Below, piece by piece: positions 12,310 through 25,600 of a stretch of DNA of 64,000 nucleotides. Source of the stretch: Delphinus delphis (lineage: Eukaryota; Chordata; Mammalia; Artiodactyla; Delphinidae); assembly GCF_949987515.2 (NCBI RefSeq), contig NC_082694.2:43114451-43178450 (forward strand), in the 5' to 3' direction. The first letter of the stretch is position 1, and every line of letters begins with the position of its first letter. Made by a program: the position numbers and the translations under genes. The notes under the pieces were generated by a model. That model had not been told where the DNA came from, did no database searches, and saw nothing but the letters and a program-made list of their open reading frames with translations.

Positions 12310-13785
12310 TCATTCCCTACCTTTAAATCTTGCAAGTGTCCCAGGGCACAGTCCACAAACCACTTTTTTTTTCTCAACACTCATTCACAAACATTTCTAA
12401 TTCAGTCCCATAGCCATGTATTCTTTCAAATTTTTATATCCAGCCCTGCCCTTTCCCCTGAGTCCCATATGTATACACCTAACTCTGCATCTGACATCTC
12501 CTCGTCGATGTCCAACATCTCAACTTTTCCATGCCCCCAAAGAACTTGATTCCCCTGCACCCCTTAACCTGTTCCCCCCAATCTTCCCCATCTCAGTAAA
12601 AAGCACCACCAATCATACGGTTGCTTAGATCAAAATCCAAGGATCATCCTTGAGTCCTCCCTGGGCTGCCATGCACTGCACAGTCTCTGTAAACAGTTCT
12701 TCCTGGGGTTGTCGGTACCCAACCGGTGAAGCCATATGCGGTCTCTTTCCCTTATATTCCACATCTAATCTGTCATAAAGCACTTCCAGCTCTACTCCAA
12801 TATAGAGCGTTGTGAATCCATATCTCCTCACCATTTCCACCCCTAGTTCAAGCTACCATCAGCCCTCTCAGTCTACCAAAGTAGCTCCCTATTGGGTGTC
12901 CTTATGTCCCCTCTCCCTGCCTCTACTATTTTTTTTTTTTTTTTTTTTTTTTTTTGCGGTACGCGGGCTTCTCACTGTTGTGGCCTCTCCCGTGGCGGAG
13001 TACAGGCTCCGGACGCGCAGGCTCAGCGGCCATGGCTCACGGGCCCAGCCGCTCCGCGGCATGTGGGATCTTCCCGGACCAGGGCACGAACCCGCGTCCC
13101 CTGCATCGGCAGGCGGACTCTCAACCACTGCGCCACCAGGGAAGCCCCCTGCCTCTACTATCTTTAGTCTGGTTTCAACCCAATATTCGCAGAGACCTTT
13201 GGGAAATGTAAATAGATACTATCATACCCTCACCCAATTCCTCCAATGGCTTTCCATCAACTCAGACGCCAAGTCCACACGCTCGACCTTGGTCAACAAA
13301 GCCCACAGAGTCTGTGTCCTGCCCGTCTCTGACTTCACATCCTGTTACTCTCTGTCTCACTCATTCTGTTCCAGCCACTCTAACCTTCTAGCTCCTGTTT
13401 CCTCAAACACACCTATCTCATTCCTACCTAAGGCTTTTGTCTTTGCTGTTCTCACTTCTTGCAATGCTCTATCCTAGCCATAATCTTTTCCTTCCTTCGG
13501 GTCTCTTTAGATTTCACATCCACAGAGAGGCTTTTTCTAACTCCATGTAAAATACCCCCTCACCCCAGTCACTGTACAATTCTGTACCCTGCTTTTGTTT
13601 TGTTAACAGTGATTATCACTTCCCAATAATATGTATTTATGGTTTTAAAAGAATAATCCACCTACTAAGATGTAAGCTGCATGAATTTCTTATTCAGGGC
13701 TGTATCCCCATTGTCTAAAACAGTATCTCTATATAAGGGATGCTCAAAAAATACTTGAGGGGTAAAATATTGAATGAATGGTCAA
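12310..13785 (+). mobile_element. L2 LINE, 3' half, split by a SINE
   Basis: Consensus wording recurs in order: cccagggcacagtccacaaa (12339), tttttatatccagccctgc (12431), aatcttccccatctcagtaa (12579), tcctccaatggctttccatc (13238), gtctctttagatttcacatc (about 13500), and the terminal 'gtatccccattgtctaaaac'. A SINE interrupts it at 12930. Open frames across this region, including the 221-codon one at 12812-13477, are chance readings of L2 plus SINE. Confidence 0.88.
12930..13148 (-). mobile_element. CHR-type SINE, minus strand, young cetacean-type
   Basis: A T-run at 12929-12955 leads into gcggtacgcgggcttctcac, the ggctcagcggccatggctca body, and ends gcgccaccagggaagcccc. A perfect 15-bp duplication, ccctgcctctactat, lies at 12915-12929 and 13147-13161, overlapping the element end by the shared C bases. 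Its body matches the copy at 1070 closely. Confidence 0.95.
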
Positions 13786-14013
13786 TACAAGTCATCAGCC
13801 TTACATGACCTATAGAAATCCCATTCCCTATTTGTTAGGGGTTGTTTTGGTTACATTAAGAAAAGCAGAGAAAGCCCACTAGTCACTCATCATTGAATGA
13901 ATATCCCTGTACTGATGGAACAATAAATGTCAACATCTCTCATTCCAAAAAGCGAGGTTACTGCTTTTGTCTAGCCTCTATGAGATTCTGGGAATAAAAG
14001 ACAGAATAATTGA

Positions 14014-14304
14014 GGGACTTCCCTGGTGGTCCAGTGGTAAAGAATCCACCTTACAATTCAGGGGACGTGGGTTCCATCCCTCGTCAGGAAACTAAGATCC
14101 CACATGCCGCGAGGCAACTAAGCCCACACGCCACAACTACTGAGCTCGCACACCTCAACTAGAGAGCCTGCATGCCACAAACTACAGAGCCCCATGTGCT
14201 CTGGAGCCTGCATGCCACAACTAGAGAGAGAAAACCCGCAAGCCACAACTAGAGAGAAGCCCATGTGCTACAACTAAGACCCGACGCAGCCAAAAAAAAA
14301 AAAA
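14014..14304 (+). mobile_element. CHR-type SINE, long subtype with internal repeats
   Basis: It starts gggacttccctggtggtcc and ends in a run of A. The 3' part consists of diverged repeats of 'gccacaactagagag' and 'agcctgcatgccacaac'. Flanking duplication is only approximate (agaataattga and agaatgactga), as expected for an older insertion. Confidence 0.92.
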
Positions 14305-16028
14305 GAATGACTGAAATATAAAAGTTTCACCTCATCCCTCCATACAAATTTTGACCACAGCTAACGCCACAAAGTCTGCCTAGTTAAAAAATTTTCTCTC
14401 TCCTGAAGTCTCTGGTTGAAGAACTTAAGAGGAATAAAAGGGCCAAAATTCTGAGATCATCACTAAATAAAGGACTTGGCTGAGGTTGAAAATGCACAGC
14501 TAAATTTTTCTGAAAAGTGACATTATGAAGCTTTAAGAAAGGCAAATCTTAAAAAAATATTATTAAGTTAGAATTTTTACAGTAGTATCATCCTGGAAAA
14601 CAATCAGGTCTACCAGTAGTAATAAGTTTTCCAAGGCTGGCTAGAGCTGTTTTTAGAAAAAAGAAGGAAATAATATTTTGCTAACCCACAAGACTGATGA
14701 CCCAGGGACTAATGAGCTCCATAATCAACTCACTGCCTGACCCCTCAGCAAGTCACTTGTCCTCAGTGCTAAACGGGAGAGGCCTATCAATTAGCTCCCT
14801 GTGGTGGCTGTGAAGGGGGACTAAGAAACCTGATTGCAAAGCACTCTGAAAACACTGAACACTATAGAGACAGGCTTGCTAATAGCCAGGTTGCCACCAG
14901 TCACCATCTAAGCATTGCGAATGCCCTTGGCTTCTCCCTCTTGGCTCTTCTGATATCAATCGATTGCTCCTGGTGACAAAGACAAAAAGACAAGTGAGGA
15001 TTCTTCTCACCTGCCTAGTCCTCTCACTCACTTCTCACTTCCTGATCCACAGGAAACATGCCGGAGACTTGAACTGGCCTCAGTGTTCCTGTTGCTTCCA
15101 AAGCAACTTGCAGAGCCCCTATGAAGGAAGAGACGCTGTACAAACGGCCAACTGAAGGCCTTTCTTTTCTTTTCTTTCCTTTCCTTTCCAGGTACACACA
15201 GACCACAAGTAAAACCACATATTTAACAAAGATGATGAGAGAGGAGAAGATGAATATGAAGGACTTGAAAACACAGAATTCACTTAATTCTTATCAGTGA
15301 TCTCCCTATTTCTTATTCTTTCATGAAATGCCCTCACTTAAGGGAAAAGGGAGATTAATTGATTTCTGACCTCCTCCCAAGCCAGACATGGTTTTCCTCA
15401 TTCATTGATAAAACACTGATTTAGAATTTTGCTTGTCTGTGAGGGACTGTATAGAAATTCACGTTCTTCCCAAGCCACCAGCTGTACGGTATCTATTTTA
15501 AAGACAAGCCTGCCCCATGTTGCCTTCCCAGCAATTTCTTGAAGGTATGCAAGAATAGCCAGGACACAAAAGCAATATAATCACTCGCTCACTAAAGTAC
15601 AGATTCAGTCACCATACACATGCGTTTCAGAAAAGTACAAATTTCCTATCTGTTAGCACCACAATTGTCCTTCCTGTATGGGAGGACTTGCCTTTTCAAG
15701 TCAAATGCAAGCATGTGGATCCCCAGCAAAATCATTCCAAAGCTAAGTGGTTTGCTAGGAAAGAATACCTTTATCTCTTGCTCAACTACTCCTCTGGTTC
15801 AACTGCAGCACTTTTCAAATACCAGATACTGATTACTCAGGGCAGGTTTGGGGATGATAAGACAAAGGAACTTAAACCAATGAAAAAATAAATAATACTT
15901 TTTGAGAAGAGTATTTTCATACAATAAATTCTCTATGGACAAATGCAAATTTATGTAACAATATGAGACCAATTTTTTTAAAATAATATTAACAGATAAC
16001 CCAAGCAATTGACACATAAATATTTTTA
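14305..16028. other. Unassigned sequence with a pyrimidine tract and possible MIR
   Basis: A weak MIR-like segment occupies about 14690-14870. A (TTTCC/TTTTC)n tract at 15160-15190 is followed directly by AG and resembles a splice acceptor, but no downstream open frame or donor supports an exon. Confidence 0.45.
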
Positions 16029-16036
16029 GTGTAGGA

Positions 16037-16259
16037 CAAGGGTCAGCAAACTACTGCCAGAGTTAAATCCAGCCTCTTTCTCCTGTGTTATAAACAAAGT
16101 TTTATCAGAACACAGCCAAGCCCATCCATTTAGACTCTGCATTTGTTTTCAGCTGTTTTGGTGCCACAGTGACAGACGTGTAGTTGCAACACACCATATG
16201 GCTCACAAACTTGAAAATGTTTACTATCTGCCCCTTTACTAAAAAAGGACCAAACCCTG
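16037..16259 (-). mobile_element. Non-autonomous hAT element
   Basis: It opens caagggtcagcaaactactg and closes with the inverse, ending ccaaaccctg. Inside are taaacaaagttttatcagaa, matching the common 'ataaaactttatttac' segment in reverse, and 'tgaaaatgtttactatctgc'. The flanks gtgtagga (16029-16036) and gtttagaa (16260-16267) agree at 6 of 8 bases, as for a hAT target duplication. Confidence 0.88.
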
Positions 16260-16267
16260 GTTTAGAA

Positions 16268-19200
16268 GATAACAAGGTCACTGCAGATTGGAATAGTCTG
16301 GGAAGTTTCTAGAGAAGGAGGCAAGCAGCTTAAAGAGAAACTACAATTGAACCAGAAGATAAGTGATAAGTGGACAAATATTTTTTCCTGAGTAACTATT
16401 TATCTACAGACTAGAAATGTCCTTAAGATTGAGAAAAGGATGAGATCTTCCTATGCTGAGAAAATCATTATTAGAGTGATGAAACTCAGTGAACAGCAAA
16501 ACAGATGGACTAGAAAATACACTGGGTTTCTTGCCTAATTCCCATTCACACCCCAATGATACCACACCAGAGGTTTGTCGTGGATGGAGGTGGTGGTGAT
16601 GGTGCTGGTCGTGGTGTTTTCAAAGCTAACTTGCTTCAAGAGAAACATACTTGCCACGTGACAAGTTTCAGCAAAATGGGAAGAATGCTAGACTAGTGGG
16701 AACAGAAAATCTGGACACAAACCTTGCCTCTGCCCATTAGTGCACACACTCTCACCTGCAATAGAGATAATCATAGGGACCAAGGTCAGAATGGGAATCA
16801 GTATCCCAAGATGGACTCAGTGTTGGTCCAATACCCAGGCCCTCAGCTGACTCTCAGGCTGTGGTTAGTGCTTGTGACCTAAACAAGCCTCCAGGGCAGA
16901 ATGGGTGATTCAACCATCACATCCTGTGCCCTGAGGCAGACCCAGCTGCAAGGGTCACAGATTTTTCTAAATCATCCATCCTGCTGTGGTCCAAGCTGTT
17001 TCTCACAGAAAGAAAGGTCCATTTTAGGTTACAACCTCATCATTTAAAAGAAGAAAGAACATATACAAATAAAAGAATTAGACACTATCCTTTTCATGAC
17101 CTATAATGGGGTCTCTCCTGGAGCCCTAAAGACTTTTAAGATTCTGAACAAACGCTTAAAACCAGTAGGATTGATGCCTTCAAACAGAATTACCATAAAG
17201 ATACATCTAAAATAAAAAGCACAGTTTAATAAGGCAATAAGGTATTAAAAATCAATGTGATAACAAAATCGAACATTTTCTACTGGTTTAAAGACTAGTT
17301 AAGGTCTACTGACTCACAAATTACTCTGGCATCATTTACAGCCCTGAAGCCCTGAGAAACCACCTAGAATCCAGAGATGTCTTATCACATTCTGGTAACT
17401 GACTCTGAAGAACCTTGTCAACATCAAGATCCTGAGCAGGGCGCTTATTTTAAGTGAAAACCATTGGAAGGGCAGCTGCCCTTACCCGCTCTCATGCCCA
17501 CTTTGATCTTGTTCTCAAGTGTCCAAGGCTCAATATAACTGGTTTCCCTAACCAAGAGAATCCTCTTTAATAAAACGAATGCTGTGAGGCCACAGAAGCC
17601 ACCTTCTTTAAAAATTACCATTTAGTAGAGGGTCCAGTCTTACATGGACCTCTCCAAAGTCCTTTTCAATTGGCAATGAATGTGAGGGGCCATCACTAAC
17701 TACCTTACCATTTGCGGAAGTCATCAACAAACGCATGTGAGTTTCTCTGGTTAAGGAATTGTGCATTAAAATAGGAGTGAGATGAGAACAGGGGTTGAAA
17801 AGTGAATGGAATTTGTCCCAAACAATATAACAGATTTCCAAACGCAGTTGCTAAAGTCCCCTCCGTCTAACTCTGTCGGAAAGAAAGCATTCAAGTTCTA
17901 ACTAGCTTCTGTGAACTTCCGGCACTCAATACATGCCTGGCATCCAAAAGGATGAAGACCCATCATTCCCACACAATTTATTTGCGATCAGATTTACTGG
18001 AGTTGTGATTTATTTCTGAGTGTGTATTTTATGTTTTACTTTTATGATATTTCTGTAGTTAGGGTTATTAAATTTCCTAGCATATGAAAATGTTTAAATA
18101 AAAAAATTCTTTTTGACATTAAGACACACCAGTCTTGAATGGCAAAAACAGCTGAAATATTTTGACTATTAAAAAGCCTTTCTTAGAGCCAGCTTTTATG
18201 TAAGTCCAGGATGGCTCCCATCTCCGCCTGGGTTTATTAGTTTTTTGTTATCTGTCAAACATTAGAACTTCTGCTTCACATGTTGTTCTGTTGCAAATGA
18301 GAGGCATCTTAGGTCAAGAAAAGACAGTATCAAATTCCTTTATTTGCTATACTATATTTACATCAGATTTACATTTCCTCCATGATCCTTACATTTTTGT
18401 ATCTAATCTTCTTTCTAATAAACTGCTAAGAGCAATAGCTGGATGAATAAAACTACCAAAATACTAATTAGTCCAAGGGTTTTAAAGCAAGGTTAGCTGT
18501 CTCCTTGTGTTTTATTTTTCTCTTTTTTAAAAAAATAATAATTCAAAAGTTGCTTCTACTCCTCCAAACTATATTACACAAGTTACAAAAATCTGAAAGA
18601 GGATAAAAATTCTGAAAGAGGGCTCGATGATCCGTGTGCCTCAACTAAGCACTCCTGAGATCACAAGTATCTGAGATGAGTGGATTTTTGTGAGATATCG
18701 AAAAGTTTGAGGACAAGACGTTCTCCCAAAGGAAAGAACTAGACCAGGGAGAGACACTTGAAACAAGGATAATGAAACACTTTCAGAAGGGAGGAACGAT
18801 CTTTGAATAGGCTGTCCCTTCACTACTAGTACCTCTTCCTTCCCACCTGTGATTCTGGGCTTCACACTAGGACCCTGTGGTAAGAAGTACTTTTTCTATA
18901 GGCTTTGGGCCTGGAACAAGGTGGATTGCAAGCAGGAGTTGGGGAATTTTCTCAGCCCAGGGAATGTTGGGAGACCTGATCATAGGAGCCTTGGGGAAGG
19001 GCCAGGACCTCACTATAGCAGCCAAAGTCAGGACCAGACTATGGAGGCCAGGGAAACCTGTACACTCGAGGAGGGAGCAGCTCCCAAAGGCAGGCTCCCA
19101 GGGGCTGAGTGCACAGATCCCATCCCCGCACCCAACCTGTGCTGGCCTGGCCTGAGCAAACAGTCTACCGTGACTTTCAGGAATGCCACATTTACACGTG

Positions 19201-20009
19201 TGGGTGGGTTGTTTTTTCCAAGTACCCGATTGCTTAGCAATACAGAAACTATGTTGTAGAATTTCTAGATTAAGCTCTAAAATAACCCTAAATCTACTAA
19301 GAATTATTTACCCAGCCAGTAAAGGTCCTTAAGTCGTAAAACAATTAAGGGGAAGCCTGTCATTTATTTCATACGCTCTCTTTCTTCATCCTGCTTCTCT
19401 ACCCATGCTTTAATTAGCTTCGTGTGTCAACACGACACCAGTTTATACAGGCTCCGTGGCACACGATCTAAAAGATAATAAAGAAAAGTTCCACGTGAAC
19501 TGTAAAAGTGACACTGATAACTGTCTCGCGATGGACCTCCTAGCATTTTTCTTTCATTTTCTACGACAACCACAGAATCTAAAGAAAGGCCCGGTCCACT
19601 TCTTGCTGGCTTTTATTTCAGGTGCTTTAGTCTACAGTCTACAGTTGTCTACAACAAATAAGTTTCCTTCGAAAGAACATTGCCTTCTTTCTGTGGATCC
19701 CAGTATAGCTGCCATTTGATCCATATGGAGGGAGTCGTGTTATTCTCCTCAGTCTAGTCACGCTGCAAAAGACTAATATCTGGTATCTCGTATCTCTGTC
19801 ATCTCTTTTTCACAGTAATCTATTTTGGCTTCTTTCATAAGTGAATTCCTGAAAAGTATGTTACATTTTAAAATAAAGAATATACGTTGTTTTGGTATAA
19901 ATTAGAGGTAAGTAAAAGTTGATTTTCTAACATTTCCTATATTGATGATCTCTTTCATCATAATTTTAAAAACTTTGTGAAATAACATTCTCCATTTATT
20001 ATATGAAAT
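16268..20009. other. Long stretch without recognisable genes or repeats
   Basis: About 3.7 kb in which I see only short chance open frames. One of 136 codons at 18849-19259 lies in a locally GC-richer patch, with an overlapping frame at 18877-19155. Neither has recognised similarity or convincing splice sites. A GGT-rich microsatellite-like patch is at 16585-16620. Confidence 0.45.
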
Positions 20010-20019
20010 CCTTTGAAAT

Positions 20020-20404
20020 CTTTTTTAAGACTTTATTTATTTATGGCTGCGTCAGGTCTTTAGTTGCGGCACGCGGGATCTTCATTGAGGCATGCGGCAT
20101 CTTTCATTGCGGCGCACGGACTTCTCTCTAGTTGTGGCGTGTGGGTTTTCTCTTCTCTGGTTGTGGCGTGCAGGCTCCAGGGTGCATGGGCTCTGTAGTT
20201 GTGGCGGTCAGGTTCCAGAGCGCATGGGCTCTGTAGTTTGTGGTATGCGGGCTCTCTCACTGAGGCGCGCGAGCTCAGTAGTTGCGACCCGCGGGCTTAG
20301 TTGCCCCGCAGCATGTGGGACCTTAGTTCCCTGACCAGGGATCGAACCCATGTCCCCTGCATTGTAAGGCGGATTCTTTATCACTGGACCACTAGGGAAG
20401 TCCC
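20020..20404 (-). mobile_element. CHR-type SINE, minus strand, extended (~385 bp) subtype
   Basis: It runs from tttttaagactttatttatt on the left to actagggaagtccc on the right. The middle holds several diverged repeats of 'tagttgtggcgtg..gggct', accounting for its length. A 10-bp duplication, cctttgaaat, flanks it at 20010-20019 and 20405-20414. It sits at the left edge of the first copy of the duplicated segment. Confidence 0.92.
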
Positions 20405-21055
20405 CCTTTGAAATATTTTTAACAGTGATTTGTAAAAAACGTTTACATTGGTTTATGTGCTTAGAGAATATCTTAAGTTCTGGGGATCTTTATCATTGGT
20501 ACCAACTTTGAAAAGGCATTTCTTTCTCAAATGATAATACCTAATAGGTAATACTGAATTTTTAAAAAGTAATAGGACCATTCACACTTTCGGGCTCCCT
20601 TTGAAATACTGTGTTCACAAACTAGGTGTAGACTACAGCGCTCAACGATGCTTGTGGAGTACCACGGAGACCATGGCAGATCCAAGAGCCCGTGCTCGCC
20701 AGGTGATGAGTGACACCCATGCATACTTCCCGAGGGCTCCTCTTGATCACTGGAGAGGACCAACTCAATCTACACTGCGTTTCTCTATCTGTCCTCGACT
20801 ACAGACCCCTTCATTCTGGGACTTGGTAACTTTGCATGGGTATAAGACAGACACACACGCTTTTACTTATCCTTGGGCTCAGAATGTTCAGGGCTGAAAG
20901 AAACCACACTTCCCAATGAAGACACAGAGGCCTTTGTATCTGCCCAGAGAGAAATCCATAAGGATTCATTACACTCATCTTGGTTGTTTTAAAATGTGTA
21001 TATTGTTCAGGAAAACTAGCGCCTTTATGTTCATTACATATAATTTTATATAAAT
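20405..21055 (+). repeat. Copy 1 of a diverged ~0.65-kb direct duplication
   Basis: It shares ordered blocks with 25601-26865. Examples are tgaaatattttt, taccaactttgaaaa against taccaactttcaaaa, and the block at 20818-20847 where cttggtaactttgcatgggt differs little from cctggtaacttcgcatgggt. Others are tccataaggattcattacac against tccacaagcatttatgacac, and 'gttcattacatataatttta'. About 17 bases left of the SINE also align. It could instead be a second copy of an uncatalogued dispersed repeat. No coding potential is seen. Confidence 0.8.
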
Positions 21056-24000
21056 AAGGGGACTGCACATTATCTCTCAAAATATACATAGCTAACGCTG
21101 CCCAGACTAGTAGGTGAGCCCCATTACATGCATACTTGATATGATATGAGCCTCAAAGATTTACACATAAGACTGTACGTTACTTAAATTTAATAGCTGT
21201 CTGATGAAATTTTATTAACTTTAGAACACAACGAGGAAGAATAACCCACAATGACATAACTACACACTAAATACACACCTGTAAATAAAAGATCCAATAT
21301 GCTGCCAACCTGTAGTTTTAGGGAACTTTATATCAAAATTAAAAGGGGCACACCTCTTTTGTGTATACATTACACATATACAACAAACTTTCTCTGGATA
21401 AAGAGTCATGGATTCGCAGAGCTGAGCAGAACCTTCCACCTCGCCTTTGACAATCCTCTTTTCTAGTCAAGACATTTACGGTTCACAGAGGTTAGCGTAT
21501 CATCCTGGTCCAGCAGCTCTTTAGACCAAGTCCTAGTTCTTGTAATTCCCATTCAGTGCTTGTTCTAGCATATTCACAGTGACTCCTTTAATTACTTGAT
21601 TGTTAACAGAGTCCACAGTCACGGCTGACCATGTCTCAGCTTTCTAAAAATGACTTAGTTATGTTTTGCTTAGTTTTCACACAATGATAGCTTTTTAAGT
21701 ATCATTTAGGAAAGTCTCAAATCACTTAGAAATTTGTTTACTTAAACTGTCTTACTTTGTCAAAGAATTAATTATTTGCCTACACTACATTTATTATCTA
21801 TATTGTATTTATACTTAGGCAATATCTAGGCATTGACTATATTACATTTATACTTGCCTACTTTACATTTTGATATAGGTAACTATCAGTTATTAAGAGG
21901 CACCAGTTTTAATTTTTATTGTGTTATAAATGTGATCCTTCTCCTCAGGCTACAGCGAAGAAAGAAACTAGACGTTTAGACCCTTACATGAAAAATGCCT
22001 AAACCCCACTGTAGGAAAGATTTGAACCAGAAAGAAGAGGAGGACAGCACAGTTCAGATGCCTCTTTTCCATCAGTCAGAGAGGTAGTGACCTCCAACGG
22101 GAAATGGAGACCAAAGTGAGACTGTGCTCCAACGGGAGTCTCTGCACCTTTACAAGTGTCAACTAAGCCAGGTTTTCATCATTTTCATTTTTTGATATCC
22201 ATATTTCAAGAGTATTTACATTTAGTTTGCTTAATTTAATCCCCAAGTCAAACATTACACAGTACTTTCCACCACTTTCTCTGAGACTGTTTTCTTACCC
22301 TTAGAAAAAGCAAGAAAAGGGAAGACTGTTTCATCTTTACCTCATAAAACATTTTTGACTCCACTTTGGATTAAAAAAATAATGAGAGCCATTTCTACAG
22401 GACAAGGCAACATTAATTTCTCTTGTAGTTCCATCCCAAATTTTCCCCAAATATTCCTCCATATTGCTTCCCATTCAAATACCTATGATTCTAGTTGATA
22501 CTACTACACAGCAAAACTTTGTGCTAAGAGAGTCCCATTGTTTTTGGTGACAAATTCTGCCAAGGACAGGTAGCAAAAATGCTACTATTTTTTATGGCTA
22601 CTACAAATCAAAACAACATTTTTTAAAATATGCCCTAGTGGTAGAATTACTAACATACCAGTATAGCTATAAAAAGGCAACACTGTTAAATATGAATTAT
22701 TGATACCACAGTCCCTAACAGTGGAGTACCTTTTAAATTCAATAATTCTATTAATAAGTTTAATAAGTAGTATAGCTATGTTGCTTGTTGCATTTCTATT
22801 TCACCTATTTTCCCTCATGAGAAATAAGATTTCTCATCATGTAGCAGATTCTCAAACAAGAATCCTTAAGCATGAGGGGGTGACAGAAGAATGTTGCAAA
22901 TCCCTTCACTCTGAGAGACTCCATGTTGCTTTAGACATTTTTGCTGTGAGCTTTACTCTCTTTGATATTTTCTCTGATAGATTTTCGCTTTTCCCTTAAT
23001 CCAGTCTCCATGTATTTAGGTTCTCCAGCATGACTTTCCCCATCAACTTACTTCCCATATCTGTCTCTTTTATTCCAATACACCCACACCACTTGTGTAG
23101 TACCCATCTCCTTTGAAAACTCTATACAGAAAAAGCTTTTTTCCTTTTCTTTAATTATATAAATCATGGTGATTTAGAGAAAATTGTAATCCACAAGCAC
23201 TATTTCTCTGGTGGAGTCCATTTTTTCCCCAAATATGGCTCTAGCAGCAACCAACCCTTAATGGATGTAACTAATTTCTTCTATCAGTAGCATCCAGCTT
23301 CTACTCAGGTTGTGCAACATAATTAGAGTTGCTATCCATGAAAAACTTTTTTGTGCAAGTTGCCCCTCATGAGTGCCACAAAGGTAATTTCCATGCAAAT
23401 AACAACTGAAGGATACCACCATTCGCTCTTAGCGTCCTCGAAAGCACTACTCTGTGTCTGCTTTTGTGCTATAGTTACTGAATTTTTCTTCCAGAGCAGT
23501 TCCAACCGTAGAAGAGCCATATATTTATGACCCGATAAGGCAAAAATGACTTGCAAAACATAAAGTCAGAAAATGTGGAAAGGAGAAAGAGTGACACAAT
23601 AGATAAATACTTCACAGCAAAACAGGAAAAGCATAGGAGGGAAATCTACATCTCAGAGAGAAACGACCCTCCCCGCCCCCCCCCCCCATCTCTGCCCAGC
23701 ACGCCGGCAATCTGCATAAGCACACAGGTGAGGGAGCTTTTCCGAGATGAGATGCTGGACCTGGGGTGTGTTGCCATGGAAGTGAGGGGCTCGATTTCTT
23801 CAGCTCCTGGGTACCCTCCCTCAGCACTTCTGGCAATGGTGACAGCTTCTTTCCTTTGTTCAGGAACTGCTCTGAAAACGGCTCTGTCTCTTTCCCAGTG
23901 CACTGAAAGACTGCATTGTTGAGGCCACCTTGCAACCGAATTACACGAGAGGGAGATTTTTCATTTCCACTCCTAAAATTAGACTCTTGTGTGTGTGCCA

Positions 24001-25600
24001 GCACAACAGACAGAGAAACACTTGCTGAAAAGGGCCCACTCAGTGGTGCTCCAAGTTGCCAGTGCCTTTCTAACACATTTGCTGAACCCACAGCACAGGG
24101 CAGGCATAGGACACCAGGCACCTACGCTGATGCTGGAAAACTTGCTCTAAAACCCTGGTCTCAGGAGGTGGGTGGTTTGTTCTGGAGAGGGCCTCTGAGG
24201 CATAAAGGACACACAGTGCTTTCCAAGCAGATGTTGGTGCCAGAGTATGACAGGAAAAGACAGGTTTCCCAGTAAGACTTGTAGCAAATGTACTTAATTG
24301 GCTTTGGATTTACAGCAAACTGCTTGCTTCTTGTCTTTAGCCCTCTCCATAAAGCAAACTCCAAACTCAAAACAAGATAGGTGAAAATAGCTTTAAAAAT
24401 ATTAGTTTTTACCTTATGGGTGTATCTGAAAAGTAACTGATGTCTTCAAAGGATAGTATTATTTATAATAAAATCATCAGATATTCTTCACTATCCACTT
24501 TAAGATATTTTCTCCTTGAACAGACTGCATTGCAGACATAGCACATAAACATATTGGCTAGGTCTGGATTAAAAACACCTTTGTGACCATCAAGAAAGGG
24601 ACAATGGAATGAGCAGAGAGATCCAAGCAAGGGTTTTGAATTTAGGCTAAAATATCAAATGTCACTGGGAAACGCCTTGAAAACCACTACCGTATCTATG
24701 TTTCCCTACCCACCTACCTCCAAATCATCTGAACGGAAAGACCTTCTCTGACCACATTCTGTTAAGTATGAATTTTTCATGCAGATATGGGTCTGTGGGT
24801 TTGTACAATAAAACTTTATGATTCTGAAGTATCTGGGAAACACGTCAGGGAGGAGAAGGCTCTAAAATGCATTTTTCTTTCATTTACGATACCGCGGCTT
24901 GAAGAACAATACTTCCCTTAAAAGCAGGAATAGAATAAACGTCTAACAAATCTTAGATGGCTAAGCAGATCCAATGTTAATTTTTAAGATAAGGGTTAAA
25001 AAAACAATTTGACAATGAGATAAAAATAGATTTAGCAGCTTAATTCCAGTGAAGTAAGTTAATGGTATGAAATGACTGATGGAGGGCACTGTGTGTACAC
25101 TAGAAGGAACACTGAATAGGCCTGTGTCTTAGCCTGGGTCTGTCTGTAATCAGCTGTCTGCCCAGGACTATACTCCCAGACTCTGTGAACCTTATATGCC
25201 TTTTCTAAGGGAGGGGATTGTCCACCAATCTCATATGTCAGGTTCTAGTCAGATTTGAAAATTAATGCCTTTTTATCCAGAGCAAGCTTGTGTTTATGTG
25301 TAAATATACCTGAGATAGAAATGTTGCTTAAATTTGATATGAAATTCCTTTACAACTACAACTTTACACCATCTCAGGTCTGTAATTTATAAATGCTTAC
25401 TTATGACGTTGTGGGTGACTTTACCTCACTGGATTTGAAAGTTAACAAAATTTCATAGCTAGCAGCTACATTTATTTAAGTAACACACAATCTTCATTTA
25501 GGGTTCATATTGTATTAAATATGTACACAGTGGAGCTGACAGACCACTCTGAGCAGTTTTAGCATTACAGGTATATATTATGAGAGGGTAGATGCAATCG
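21056..25600. other. Mostly unassigned sequence between the two duplication copies
   Basis: A MIR3-like or related old SINE fragment lies at about 21410-21540. A GC-richer patch at 23640-24260 holds a 13-C run near 23676 and overlapping chance open frames on both strands (23551-24275), without recognisable similarity. A TACATTTAT-rich patch lies at 21780-21880. Otherwise I see nothing to name. Confidence 0.45.

Noticed and set aside
12812..13477. 221-codon open frame, the longest in the window
   Set aside because: It runs through an L2 copy and an antisense SINE including its poly(T) run, so its protein is a chance reading of repeats.
15160..15195. Strong pyrimidine tract followed by AG, like a splice acceptor
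   Set aside because: It is a simple TTTCC/TTTTC repeat. The sequence after it is not open for long and has no donor at exon-like distance.
18849..19259. 136-codon frame with overlapping second frame
   Set aside because: Two frames are open together in a GC-rich patch, pointing to composition and not selection. No domain recognised.
23551..24275. Overlapping open frames on both strands in a GC-richer patch
   Set aside because: Open in several frames at once, as expected from base composition. No protein family recognised and a C-run interrupts the patch.
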